NCBI RefSeq assembly: GCF_963855985.1
Contig: NC_087107.1
Span: forward strand, 8,432,001-8,496,000
Direction of reading: 5' to 3'
From: Ostrinia nubilalis
Taxonomy: Eukaryota > Arthropoda > Insecta > Lepidoptera > Crambidae
DNA length: 64,000 bases
Positions within the stretch are counted from its first letter, which is position 1; each line of letters begins with the position of its first letter. Positions 24,262 to 35,783 of the stretch are shown here, in pieces. The notes under the pieces are model-generated. The model had not been told where the DNA came from, made no database searches, and saw nothing but the letters and a program-made list of their open reading frames with translations. Both the position numbers and the translations under genes were made by a program.

Positions 24262-24391
24262 CGTTCGGTTCAGCCAAATGGCGTCCACTGCTGGACAAAG
24301 GCCTCCCCCAAGGATTTCCATAACGACCGGTCCTGTGATGCCCGCATCCAGGTTCTTCCTGCGACCTTCACCAGATTGTCGGTTCACACTT
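24262..24391 (-). mobile_element. RTE-type LINE 3' end
   Basis: GGTTCAGCCAAATGGCGTCC at the left edge is the reversed terminus. The copy continues through the region coding AGRTW and WTDNL and breaks off near 24391. Confidence 0.75.
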
Positions 24392-25019
24392 CAGTAATAT
24401 TTAATTTATTTTGTTAAATTGAACTATAATATGATGATACTATGACACACAAGTTAATTGGTGAAACAAACGACAGTGAATCTATTATTAAATCTTAATA
24501 ACATGAAATGTTCTCAAGTCCGCAATATTCTCCAAAAACCACCCACAAGATCATCTTTTCAGTAGTAATTAATAAAACAAAAACACCCCAAAAACAAACC
24601 GTTAACAGCAACAAATCTTCGTTTCGATATTGTTTATTTTACGACGTCATCAGTCCCAGGACACTGTCAGTCCCCTGGCTTCTTACTTCCCAACTTTTCA
24701 ACTGTTGCAAAGTTTTTCATGGCCCAGCCAATGTTGTTCGACATCTGGAGTTTTATTTGCTTGCCTCAGTTAGCTCGTAAACAATGGTTGTAAAGACACA
24801 ATGTATTTTATTTTAGACGGACACGCGCTGATTTAACACGGGATCGAAATTTTATGGGGTTTCTGATGGGATTGTAAAGTTTAATTAGGTGTTGAACTAT
24901 TGTGTGTATGTCTATTATTTAGATAATACCGGCAAAACTGCGAAAATCCAATATACAATAGACTGTAGAAAAAATCTGCCTCAGTTGAGAGGATAAATGG
25001 GTATACTAGGAAGAGGATT
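24392..25019. other. No gene seen
   Basis: Unique AT-rich sequence. The 90-codon frame at 24508-24780 has no domain. Confidence 0.4.
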
Positions 25020-25069
25020 TTGATTGTGGCATGGCAGTCTACTGCTGGATATTCCTAGGTCAGGTTTGT

Positions 25070-25145
25070 ACCATCCTAGACTGCATCTCACTTAGATCTG
25101 GTGTGATTGCAGTCAAACACATGCTTTGTGCTGCATAAAAAAGCT
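25070..25145 (+). repeat. LINE 3'-UTR-like relic
   Basis: GACTGCATCTCACTTAGATC, then GGTGTGATTGCAGTCAAAC and GCTGCATAAAAAAG, is the best preserved of three related relics (see 20128 and 22245). Confidence 0.45.
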
Positions 25146-25397
25146 GCTGTCAGCTTCTACACTGCGAGCCTTCGCTGGTCTAAAAAGAGCTTTAATTTAT
25201 CCTGATTTGTATCACCTGTGTCAGAAAATATGTATTTGTATCCTCTAGAAGCCCCTAAAAACTTTTGCACTGAGAAAATTCTTCACCTCATTGAATTATA
25301 AGTTATTCACTTACTAATATTCTGAGAAAATAAACTTGCGAAATTTCATAAAGCAAAGCCGTTAAAAGCTACAGCCTCAATTCTCATCTGTATTTAT

Positions 25398-25874
25398 GTT
25401 ACGGTCAAAGTGATAAATGTGAAAATTATGAATAATCGCCGGTTATTATGAATAATTACCGCATGATTTGGTAAATGTGATTAATATGAGGTCATTTATG
25501 TGTGTATAAAACTAAATAGGCGGCTTAGGGGTGGCCCAAGGGCCACCCCCGCCGCACCTTAACCTATTTTTCACTTTAAATCAAAACATTATGTTATAGG
25601 CATCATGGAAAAGTAATATTATGCAAGAAACATTCCAAACTCATTATGCCAAATTATATTAATATATGATATCAAAACGTTCAAAAGTTTGGCTGTACAC
25701 GAACACGTACACAAGATGTTGTTCTCTTTTATGAAATTTGTTAGTACTAAGGTTGAATTATTAAATAATCACTGTTAAATGTGATTAATTTATCACTTTC
25801 ACCGTGACTGTCGGGAATTATTCATAATAACCGGTTATTATTAATAATTTTCAATTTATCACATTAACCGTAAC
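25398..25874. mobile_element. Inverted-repeat element with 6-bp flanking repeat
   Basis: The 477-bp element starts GTTACGGTCAAAGTGATAAA and ends in its inverted form at ACCGTAAC. ATTTAT lies on both sides (25392-25397 and 25875-25880) and is probably the target duplication. The sub-terminal arms contain further inverted copies of CCGGTTATTATGAATAAT. A GC-rich hairpin, GGGGTGGCCC and GGGCCACCCC, lies at 25528-25549. No coding sequence. Confidence 0.6.
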
Positions 25875-25880
25875 ATTTAT

Positions 25881-27756
25881 ACCAAGATGGTGTGATAGTA
25901 GACTGTTGAAAACTCGTATCGTAACCGTACAGGAAGCAGGAATGACGTCAATCATGCCTTTATGCCCGCTGCAGCTGAAATAAAACAAGCCGTACTACGT
26001 ACCTGCGATTCGAATTCGATTTTTAAAATTCATACATTTGAAATTGGTACGAAATTCAAATTCAATTTTTTTTTTGCTTTTATGGTTTTGTTGCCAGTTA
26101 CAATGCACTTTAGTGTGGAGTTGAGTATTTCCTACACTCTTTTAATCCATCAAACCCCAAGTGGCCGCATAAGATCGCGTAACAAATGATTTATATTGTC
26201 TCGATTCGCGGGGCTTGAAGGGCTAATAACTTGCTGCCAATAAAATCCTTTAGTAAATACAAATTTATTTTGTGTAGCGTTTATTCACTTACTTCATCCA
26301 AATACAGATTCTTAAGATAATCCTAAATGGATGGCACCAATAGATAAATAGTAGGGCCTCAGATAGAACTGAAATTCACGCCGGTGGCTACTAGCATTGC
26401 AAAAAATGCATCGTTACCATTCCTGGAAAATTGTGCAATTGTCTCTGCCAAATTGCTTGAGACAGAAAATTTTCACGAAAATTTGCAAAATTCGTACGGC
26501 TAGGTTATTATTATTATATCCAAGAAATGAGAGACCTACTCACCAATAATTATGAAAGTTACTTTATGAAAATATTGGATTGGGAAATGGGAATAAACGA
26601 TAACAATTTTTGAATTCACCTGACCGAAAAACTGACGGTCGCGTTAATTTTTGAACACACGACCAAATCGGCGGCCATCCAAAATTCAGCGCTTATAGAA
26701 TAGGTTATAAACGAATCCTGGAACGGGGTTAACAGTGTCATAACCTGAGTTCATCTCTGCAATCAGAGTGAAGTGACTTCCAGACGTTTCCACGGACGTT
26801 GGAGGTCAGGACCCCACGGGACGACACTAGCCGTTCCATTTTCAAAATTGCGACATCGTAAAGGTCTTGAGTGCAACCTTTTCTTTTTTAGAACCGACTT
26901 TTTAAACACTGATTTCAAACCTCATTTCTTTTTTTCGTCGAACGGCGAAGACGGAATGTTTTGTGAAAAGTTTGTTTGAATTGAATGTTCTAAAAAGATT
27001 TTCTTAGAAATGACGACCTTACACTATGAAAATATAACAATTTGGATCGCTTGTGTGTAATATGTACGTCAACACTAACAGACTAAATTACAAAGTCAAA
27101 TATTGAATCTCGTATTTTCGGCTTAATCCCCAAAACTTTCATTTTCAACATTTACTTTTTTTGTCACGGTGGAAAATAATTCTCTTTCCAATAACACAAA
27201 CAGTGGGATCCGATTTGATGCTATCTCAATTTCCATGCACGTCCACCATCCAAATTAATAGTTGGCAAACATCTCTCTATTTGCCACTTAATCACGGACC
27301 ACTCAACAGTTTATTCCGCTATTTTCGCCGGGGAACAGCTCTATAAATCGCTGTGAATAATATCAAGTTGCTTCGGAGATATTTTATTGTCTCAGCGATA
27401 CCGTTAACCAGCCAGCAACTGACAATCAGCGCGTAACAAAAACAAAACGGTATGTCCCATCGAATAATTGGAGGGTTCAAAAATGGAATTGTGCTGTCAA
27501 TTTCCGTTTTTTATTTATTTATTTGTGGAACGTTTTTTGTATCGATGCATAACAGCCGATGATTCGAAATTTGGTGAGTCGGAAACACTAGTCTATTTTG
27601 ATTATCGATACGAGCGTTCCCGTCATGATGACCGGGTCAACTGCACGGATGATTGGTGTTTGTGAGGCAAATAGCCTAGCACAAACGGACTACATACTAT
27701 TCAATTTGTTTGAGCTGAATTTTAGTTTTCTATTATTTGTATTGCACCATTTTAAT
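25881..27756. other. No gene seen
   Basis: Unique sequence. Frames of 61-75 codons have no recognisable features. Confidence 0.4.
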
Positions 27757-27835
27757 TGAAAGAAAGAAAGAAAGAAAAAATGTTTATTCAGTATCATCGA
27801 CAATACAATTGCAGCAATACTGACTTTGTTTGGTG
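27757..27835 (-). repeat. (AAAG)n microsatellite with a possible LINE tail
   Basis: Five AAAG units lie at about 27757-27780. On the minus strand AATAAACATTTTTTCTTTC precedes them, so this may be a polyadenylation signal and tail of a reverse-strand LINE. Confidence 0.4.
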
Positions 27836-28502
27836 TTCATTTGATCGATGTTACAATAATTCATCGGTGCTATCACATTTAGTGAGCATAATAATTAATT
27901 ATCAATTCTTGTAATCTTGCGTTTTGATATGATTTATGACACCTACTTCAAATTATTCAAGATGGATCTCCAATTCAAGATGGCTCCCATATCACAGCTC
28001 TAAAATAGAACATGTCAGTAGGACATTAGCGATCGAAGTCAAAGCAGAATATTTGAACGTAATTGGAGAGGTAAGATACCTAATATGAAATGGGAATTCA
28101 GATCGGGACCGGCAAGCGAAGCTAGTTGATAAATGGGTGCAGTCCTATTGTCCCCCCTGCTTGGCCCCCCTGGGGGAGCCAACAGGATTTCGAAATCCTG
28201 TTGTCCCCCCTGGCTAGGGGAGACAACAGGACTGGATTTTCAATTAATGATTTGAGGACTGTTGTCCCCCCTGGTAAACATTGAGTATTTAGAAGCCATA
28301 TATTTTTATAACTTTTAAGATGAACTGAAAATGGAGTACCTGACTGAATAGCCATACTTATTGCCAAACTAAATACCTAAACGTATGTCAAATAATAATT
28401 AACATTTTGTTAACGAAAAAAATATAAGTAGTTGGTACCGGTACTACTTCTGACTATTCCAAAATCTGCTTTACTTGCTTTTAAAAAAATCTTAATGAAT
28501 TA

Positions 28503-28732
28503 TCCCTACTAAATAATATTAAGTAAATGCGAAAAACTTTATCTGTCTGTCTGTTACGAATTCACGCCTAAACCATTGAACCGATTTTGATATTTGGTAA
28601 AGAGATAGTTTTGAGTCCCGGGAAAGGACGTGGGATAGTTTTTATGCCAGTTTTTGAAACAGGAAGGCGCTCTTATATTTTTTTCTGTGACAGACAAATT
28701 TTTACGCAGACAAAACCGTGGGCAAAAGCTAA
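28503..28732 (+). mobile_element. Helitron-like element inside the foldback loop
   Basis: It starts TCCCTACTAAATAATATT after A and ends GGGCAAAAGCTAA, slightly degraded from CTAG. The body has AAAACTTTATCTGTCTGTC and the GGGAAAGGACGTGGGATAG segment shared with 33144-33345. Confidence 0.65.
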
Positions 28733-28872
28733 GTTTAAAGGTATGCTATTCACATGTATAAAAATATTATCTTCTGTAAAGTTTACTAAAAATCCGTTTA
28801 GTGGTTTTTAAATACGTGAAAGAGTATCAAACATCCTTACTCACAAACTTTGACATTTATAATATTAGTAGA
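28733..28872 (-). mobile_element. Helitron-like 5' half, tail-to-tail with its neighbour
   Basis: On the minus strand it starts TCTACTAATATTATAAATG after A and keeps AAACCACTAAACGGATTTTT, then diverges and meets the 3' end of the + strand copy at 28732. It lacks the 3' hairpin. Confidence 0.55.
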
Positions 28873-28936
28873 TAGGACGCTAAAACTGCATAATTTTAAA
28901 TTAATCATAATATTCAACACTTGCTCAGTGATTCAA

Positions 28937-29130
28937 CTAGCGGCCGCCCGCGACTTCGTATGCGTTGAGTCCGTTTTACCCCCTTATGTGTGGAATTTCG
29001 TAAAATCCTATTATATCCTTCGTATTATTTCATATCCATAAATAAATAGTTAAATAAAATCCGTTCTTGGCAGATGTCTACACTCTATAAGGAACCTACC
29101 TGCCAATTTTCAAGTTTGTAGGTGTCAGTA
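28937..29130 (-). mobile_element. Helitron-like 3' half inside the foldback loop
   Basis: On the minus strand it ends GGGCGGCCGCTAG before T. It keeps GGGGGTAAAACGGA and AGAACGGATTTTA, as in 2907-3064 and 53765-54032, with about 50 bp inserted in the body. The left limit on the minus strand is uncertain. Confidence 0.6.
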
Positions 29131-29427
29131 TCGGCACCAAAGCCTTATTTTTTTCGTTATCAAAATGGTAATTATTATTTAACAAACGGTTATTCAGTTT
29201 GGCAATTTGGCATTCAGTCAAGTACTTCCAGGATTTCAAAAATTATGGTATAAAAATATATGGCTTTTGAATCATGTTTGCCAGGGGGGACAACAGTCCT
29301 CAAATCATTGATTAAAAATCTAGTCCTGTTGTCTCCCCTAGCCAGGGGGGACAACAGGATTTCGAAATCCTGTTGGCTCCCCCAGGGGGGCCAACCAGGG
29401 GGGACAGCAGGACTGCACCGATAAATG

Positions 29428-29724
29428 AGATTTGTAGCCAATTTCCTTTGCGTTCTTTCAAATATTTAAAATGCTTCCATCAAATGATTCGAATTTCAAT
29501 AATGAGACGGCTATTTTCGGCCAGTACTAACTGGGATTTTTAATTCCGTCAGCATTTTCAAATTTCGAACTCCTTTTTATTTAAGGAAGCTTTCTTTTTT
29601 TTTTGGTTAGAGAATTCCAAACTTCGCGAAGCCAAAAGAGGTCATCTCAAAAATTGCTAATTTGTTACATTTGAAATCTAGCGCACGGTGCTAATTGGAA
29701 TATTTTTGAAAAAGCCAAACTTGC
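29428..29724. other. Spacer between two inverted-repeat elements
   Basis: No feature recognised in these roughly 300 bases. Confidence 0.4.
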
Positions 29725-29884
29725 TAATGGGTCATTCTAAGTTAAGAGGTAATGTGTTGTATGGAGCGACGGCACGGCATTTTTTTAAATATTTTTACTT
29801 AAGTATACATCTGTTTTATGGAAACCTTTAAGTTGAAAATGTTTACAAAGTGGCCAGTCAATTTGTTGGTTTCTTCTCGTTTTA

Positions 29885-29970
29885 TAAGCGACCAGGGTAA
29901 ATACTCAGTCCAGGGTAGAGACAAGGTGAACAGGGGAGGATTCTTTATGGACAGGGAAGAGACAGACATA
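29885..29970. repeat. Sub-terminal CCAGGG motif cluster, left
   Basis: ACCAGGGTAAATAC, TCCAGGGTAGAGAC, ACAGGGGAGG and ACAGGGAAGAGACAG lie within about 85 bp. Related motifs are at 31115-31190, 31515 and 31715. Repeated sub-terminal motifs often bind a transposase, which is the inferred role. Confidence 0.5.
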
Positions 29971-30388
29971 CTAAAAACAGTGTTATTTTTAGGAATCAAC
30001 TTTATTTATTTATTTTAATTTTAATTATGAATTATTTATAATCAGATGTTTCATTATTATGGAAACTTTGTTAACAAAAATGTATTTTAAGCCTAGGAAC
30101 AAAACATAAAAATGTTCTTACTTTTACTTTCCATCAAAACAACTATCAATAGTCTATAACGAAATAAAAAGAAACAAAATCTTCTCTGAAACAGTATTAA
30201 ACTTTTCTTGTACTCAAACAACCATTTGAATTGAGAGGTAACTAAAAAAATCTTTATGTAAAACCTGCGTTCAAAGACATCAATAGATTCATTAAAACAT
30301 ATAAAATACGCTGCCCTCTCAATTTTAAGTTAGGGTAGGGTAGTTTTTTTAAAACCTGATCCCAGGAAATTAAAGAAACATCATCATC

Positions 30389-30720
30389 AATTCATCATCA
30401 TCATTTCAGCCATAGGACGTCCACTGCTGAAAATAGACTTCCCCTAATGATTTCCACAATGGCCGGTGGTGGCGGCCTGCATCCAGCCCTTTCCTGCTAC
30501 CTTTATAAGGTCGTCGGTCCACCTTGTGGGTGGACGTCCTACACTGTGCTTTTCGGTACGAAGGTCCCACTCCAGAACCTTGCTGCCCCATCGGCCGTTA
30601 GTTCCGCGTACTATGTGCACTGCCCTTTGCCACTTCAGGTTGCTTGATTGAAGACTTTCGTCTATAGACACTGAGGTATTTTGGACGAAAAGATGTTGCG
30701 TAGTTTCCTTCACAGAAACA
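30389..30720 (-). mobile_element. RTE-type LINE 3' end inside the TIR element
   Basis: It has a CATCATCATCATTTCAGCC left edge and continues past the GRPPTRWTDDLIKVAG block into the NGRWG and RGT segments, so it is longer than most copies. It ends near the segment corresponding to ESLQS. Two frames are needed to follow it, so it is not functional. Confidence 0.75.
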
Positions 30721-31114
30721 GTGACTTTAGCATGTATTTGTGGATAATCCAAAGTAGGTACCCAATTCAAAATAATGACATAACTCTGGAGTCACAGAAG
30801 CATCTCAAACTTTTTATAATGTCAGGCAATTAGGTATAAATACACAACCGGTAACTTGGTGAACCTTTATTGTGCCTGAAAAAGTCTTTATACCTTCAGT
30901 AGAACCTAATGTTGCTGCTTTTTCCGATAGTATGTCTACGGTGTATCTACGGTGAAAATTTTCATATTCGGGCAGGTTTTCTCAAGGGCTTTAGCTTTCT
31001 AGATGCCATTTTTTCTGTAAAAAAGTCATATTAAATTGTAAACCTAAGATATACATAATACCAAGTAAAGGTTCAGAGAAAAACATAGAAGTATTAATGA
31101 AAACGCATACAAAT

Positions 31115-31190
31115 GTATCTCCCCTGGACATTAAGAATCTCCCCTGCCATCAAAAAAGCCAGGGGAAATACGCCAGGGGAGATACATTTT
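31115..31190. repeat. Inverted CCAGGGGAGATAC motifs
   Basis: TATCTCCCCTGG at 31117 and CTCCCCTGCC nearby face GCCAGGGGAAATACG and GCCAGGGGAGATACA at about 31160-31185, giving an imperfect hairpin of the element's repeated motif. Confidence 0.6.
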
Positions 31191-31911
31191 CGATCAATAT
31201 CTAAAATAGCCGTAAAAGTGTTTCTCGTACACAATTCACAACCAAACGTAACAATGTATGCACTATTCATAGTAAATATTGAAGTTTACATTAGTATTTT
31301 AACAAATAATTGCTGAATAAAACTTACCAGAGGAAAGACTGCATTCACACAACACTTCTACACCCAGCGAACGGCGTGACTGAAATGGCGGTTAAAATGA
31401 CTTCGCAGTCGGCTTAATCGCTGCTTGCCGATAGCTGCACGTTACATCCTATGCACTAAAGGACATAACTTCCACAAAATAGTAAAACAATACTGACTTT
31501 TAAACGAAAACAAAAAGCCAGGGGACGAGACACGAAATACGGAGGACAAATTTCGGCGTTGATATTATTTATGAAAAATTTGAATTTATGTAATTTGACT
31601 TATAAGACAGTGTTTCTAAGTTATTGTTCTGTATAAAATTAAAGATGATGAAGTAATTATTTAATTTTAATGCATTCATAATAACTGGTTTACAAATAAA
31701 ATCGGGTTTGGGACAGCCCAGGGGAGAGACGTTTTTCTTGTAGGTATTAGAACTTGTTAAGCTGTGTACATTTCTGTTATAAATTTAAGTGAGCATGTAG
31801 AAGACATTTAGTTTTAAGTAATAAATAGGTTAATTAGGAAATTAGAATAAAAAAAAGGTACTTTTTTGCCCTTGCCATCGAAAGTACCTCTTAACTTAGA
31901 ATGACCCTAAT

Positions 31912-33143
31912 GGCGATTGACAAACTATAATATAATTTTTTGAACAAAGACTCATTTTAATTTATGTTGATGACACATTTTTGGTACTATGTCTAATCGG
32001 GTAAAGATAACATGTTCTAATTAATTGTTCCCAAAATAAACACATCTTGTACTCAGAACTCAGAAACTAATAATAAACAACTGCCGGTATGACCAAGTGT
32101 TATTTTAATCTACTTCCCAAACTCAAATAATAAGGTCTTACAAGCGTATCTTAGCGTAATGAAATTCCTTAGAAATTGTAAAACTCGCTCAAATTCCTCT
32201 CTAAAGCGATTCGTGAAATTAATGTGTACGATGTAAAGTTAGTGAATTAGTAGAGCAATAAAAGCGTACAAATTAGCCAACGGTTCCGTTTGTAACTTTG
32301 GTATTTAAATAGTCCTAGAGACCTCTAGGCCAAAAATGTTGAAATAGCACTAGAACTCGCTGGAAGTGTATTTAAGTAAGTTAACTGGCTTTACATTACG
32401 CTAAATCAACATTGGTACCAAGTCTGTTGTTTCAATTTCCTATTATACTTGATGAAACTTGCCGTAGTAAAAGCAAAGGGACAATTTACAGCTGTAAATC
32501 TAAGTGGCTGTCGTACAATAAACCCTTCTGTATTGAAAAGCGCAAACACGATTGACAAAAAAAAATGCTCAAATTTCAGTTAGGCCATTATTTTAAGTCT
32601 GTTGCATTCGATATGATATTTTTACATTAAAAAATAATTAAGAGTTAGTAATTAAGTATAAATACATATTAGTACTTACTGATAGTACCTTCTGCCCGCG
32701 ACTTCGCTCGTAAATAATACCGAACCGAATTCAGTTCACATTTACTTAACAGCTCTTACATTGACATTTTAAGGTATTTATTTATACACTTCTCTTAGGT
32801 ATAACCTAAATATTGTATAAAGCTGAGATTATTGGAAGTTCGTATCTATCGATTTATTAACATTAATCTCAGCTGCTCCATTCTGCAGGCGTCTGTGCAG
32901 CTTCCCGATAATCTCGTTTCTTAATCCCGCTCCCCAGACAACTTAATCTTCTAAGTGGATATTTATAAACTTAATTTACTAAACACATTTCGCGACTGCT
33001 TTGCTAGTTGGGGATTTGAATCCCGATGGGGACAGTGTGAGAAGAACGAGTCATACACGTTTAGTAGAAATAATCATTGTTTGTCACATAGTACAAAGTC
33101 TACTTGGTTAATGAAAGTTGGAAATTATTAAAATATATCAGTA
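31912..33143. other. No gene seen; one short Helitron-like trace
   Basis: AT-rich unique sequence. CTGCCCGCGACTTCGCTCG near 32692-32710 resembles the reversed 3' stem of a Helitron-like element, without a recognisable body. Confidence 0.35.
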
Positions 33144-33345
33144 CTAGCTTTCCGCCCGCGGCTTCGCCCGCGTGGAATTTTGTCTGTCACAGAAAAACTT
33201 TATCGCGCGCGTCCCTGTTTCAAAAACCGGGATAAAAACTATCCTATGTCCTTTCCCGGGTTATCGGTTCAGTGGTTTAGGCGTGAAAGAGAGATAGACA
33301 GACAGACAGACAGAGTTACTTTCGCATTTATAATATTAGTATAGA
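33144..33345 (-). mobile_element. Helitron-like non-autonomous element (Lep1-like)
   Basis: On the minus strand it starts TCTATACTAATATTATAAAT after A and ends GGGCGGAAAGCTAG before T, with a strong 3' stem from CGCGGGCGAAGCCGCGGGCG. A short CTGT microsatellite lies near its 5' end. This is the best-preserved copy of this type in the window. Confidence 0.8.
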
Positions 33346-35700
33346 TAGTATAGATTAGTTTATTTAAAGTTTAAACAAATGAAAAAATTGAGTTATCCCT
33401 TCATTTCTCCGAATTTTCCACCTCAAATTAAAAGCATCGCGTAGGTAATTCCAATTTTAATATGCGCTTAAAAATTTAATTACACTGGCTGAAAACTGTC
33501 AACCGCTACCTACTTTAATTTTTTCGCCGTGCAAAAAGAAAAAAAGTTTACGCCTCCTCCACCTCCATTATTTAACAAGTTAATAATAATTGATTCCTTC
33601 TAAAATGAGTTTTCATTCTAGTAAATAAGAACGTTTTGCCAAATAACTAGTAAGTTAGCAATTTTTCCTTAGAACGCTAATAACAGAACTATAAAATGTC
33701 TCGCATTTTAAAATATTACCTCCGATAAAATTCATTCAGTATGATATAAACTACATCTTTTTATTGCACGAAACTTTAGTCTTTTTTCCACGATGAAAGG
33801 TGCTGGCTCTGCTCCAAGTGTTTTTAGAAAATTAAAAAGTTATCCATATTTGATAGGAGTGGACGGAAGTTTGTAAAATAAAGATAAATGAAGAGCGATC
33901 TCTTGAGATTTCCTTCAGCTGGTGGGTAATGTTGAAAGATTAAAGCTATTGTTGTTCTCGCTTCGGCTATAATTTTGGGGATCTTTTACTAATTGCTTCT
34001 TTTGGTAAGTACTTTAATTATCGCGGTAAAAATTGAGCACAAAAACACTGTTTTCTTATTAGCCTCCACCTAATAAGTTTTCATTATTATTTTAGACACG
34101 ATATAGGATTTTTCTTAAGTAGGCTAGAGCCTTATTTGGTCTAGAAATTAATTCATAAGCTTTCATCGAAACTCAAATAATGAGACATATTAAAAGTTTG
34201 TAGCCTATAATACAAAGATTCACATCATATAATAATATACAGTTTTCCTGGTATCTGTCGACTGTACAGTTGACAGCACATAAATACATTAATCATTTAA
34301 TTTCAATTCAATATTATTGCAAAAGCAACTTTTTTAAGATGCAACATTATGTCGTTTGTTGTGCCGCAGTCCAGACAAACTTTTTATTCATAAATGCCTT
34401 ATTAATTACAGTGCATTATTTACCAAAACCCTCGACTTAGAGCTATCATGATCATGGTTTATTTCATTAAAACTTTTTATCTCAACTCCAACTCGGGACA
34501 AAGGCCCGAAATATGATATCGGATTGAAAAGATTTTTCCTAAGCGTTATTCGATAAAACTTTAAAATAAGGATTATATTTGGGAAGGATCGGGCTTGGCG
34601 CGCCTGTAAGCCATTTTGTGGATAAGGGAGGTTTTACGAGACCGCGTTAACTCCGAATTTTGATAAGTTGATTATTATAAATGTAGGTAAGTAGCTACAT
34701 TATTTATAAGATAATGTTAAGTTTATTTTAATTTCGATAGAATAGTTTGTAATTATTTTACATAATGCTCGCTTTGAGAAATCTTTAAAGAAAACATTTG
34801 AGCCGAGTGCTCATTTTGCGAAGTGCACATTCTGCGTCAAGCCCAGTTTATCGTATACAGATAAATATTCTTCTTCATCGTCTTTTCCATTATTATTTTT
34901 TAATTTTTTTTTTGTGCAGGAGAATTTAGTGTAGGATCTATGTATCGGCAGACAGTTGCATCAGTCATTAATTGTGATAGTTTACCTTAATTACTGGTTG
35001 CACATCAAGTAAACACTGTCTCATCTCATTAATTTTATTACGAGCAGTTTTGCAACAAAAATATGTACAAATCTGTGTCTGTAAAATCTTAAACTCATAG
35101 AAACGCCGACAAAAATCCCAAAATGGCGGTCGTGTTTACGTCTTCAATTTTAAATCATAGATTTTACAGCCGAGGCTTGCTTCCCTGTGCTTTGATGTTT
35201 CCTGTGTAATCACCCGTATCTGTTTTTCGTTTGCTATCGGGGCATTGACCTTGGGCCACAGTACACTGTATTAGTAAGTTAGGTTTAGAATTTGGGACTA
35301 ATTAAGTATGGCAATACTTAAGAACTTTGTATTTATATTCGTTTAGGTATACGCGAAATATAATCATGATGCTTATTTGAATTATTACACTAAATATTAT
35401 ACTTTAAATTAGAGACAAATTCGTACAACACATAATTAAAATTTATCTCCTTTATATTTCAATAAAATATACACAATTATTCTTCCCGCGCTTAGCAAAA
35501 TATTCCTTACTTATTACGTGTGACCTACGATTAAAAGATATTAATTAATGCATTAATTTGTTTAACAAGCAAAAAGTAATTTAACAGCCCTGTATTTTAG
35601 TAAAATTACTTCACAAACAAACTCAACTTTCTGCTCTAAAATTTTACTGCGGCCGGATCCATTCCAAAACCGATTTAAACTGTTCAGCTACAGCTGTTTA
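33346..35700. other. No gene seen
   Basis: AT-rich unique sequence. A lone acceptor-like run TTTTTTTTTTGTGCAG lies at 34905-34919, with no donor or open frame behind it. Confidence 0.4.
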
Positions 35701-35783
35701 ATGTACAATATTGACACTGTTTCTTTTTATTTGCAGGTAAAACGGAGGCAAAGGAATATTTGCGGGGCGCTAGTTGAGTATGT
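35700..35783 (+). other. Candidate recursive splice site 3
   Basis: TTTCTTTTTATTTGCAG ends at 35736 and is joined directly to GTAAAA. A second donor, GTATGT, starts at 35778 after TTGA and defines a 41-nt exon (35737-35777) that is clearly richer in G than its surroundings. TTGAC at 35711 is a weak possible branch point. The layout is as at 836, 15860 and 56246. Confidence 0.45.

Larger units (their letters stand above)
28136..29419. mobile_element. Long-TIR foldback element with 8-bp TSD
   Basis: The element starts GGTGCAGTCCT and ends in its inverted form, flanked by GATAAATG on both sides (28128-28135 and 29420-29427). The arms are about 295 bp (28136-28430) and 276 bp (29144-29419) and match through repeated ACAACAGGATTTCGAAATCC and GTCCCCCCTGG blocks. 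An 8-bp duplication is typical of hAT and P-type transposases, so the class is inferred. The loop is made almost entirely of Helitron-like fragments. No transposase is present. Confidence 0.75.
29729..31907. mobile_element. 2.2-kb TIR element with TAAT flanks
   Basis: The two ends are perfect 23-bp inverted repeats starting GGGTCATTCTAAGTTAAG (29729-29751 and 31885-31907). TAAT lies directly outside each end (29725-29728, 31908-31911). The interior has several copies of a CCAGGGGAGAGAC-like motif in both orientations but no transposase frame. A minus-strand donor-like CTCTG/GTAAGT lies near 31330. An RTE fragment at 30389-30720 inserted later. I do not know the superfamily. A 4-bp TAAT duplication is unusual. 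Confidence 0.75.

Noticed and set aside
34890..34935. Strong acceptor-like run TTTTTTTTTTGTGCAG as the start of a host exon
   Set aside because: No donor site or open frame of convincing length follows.
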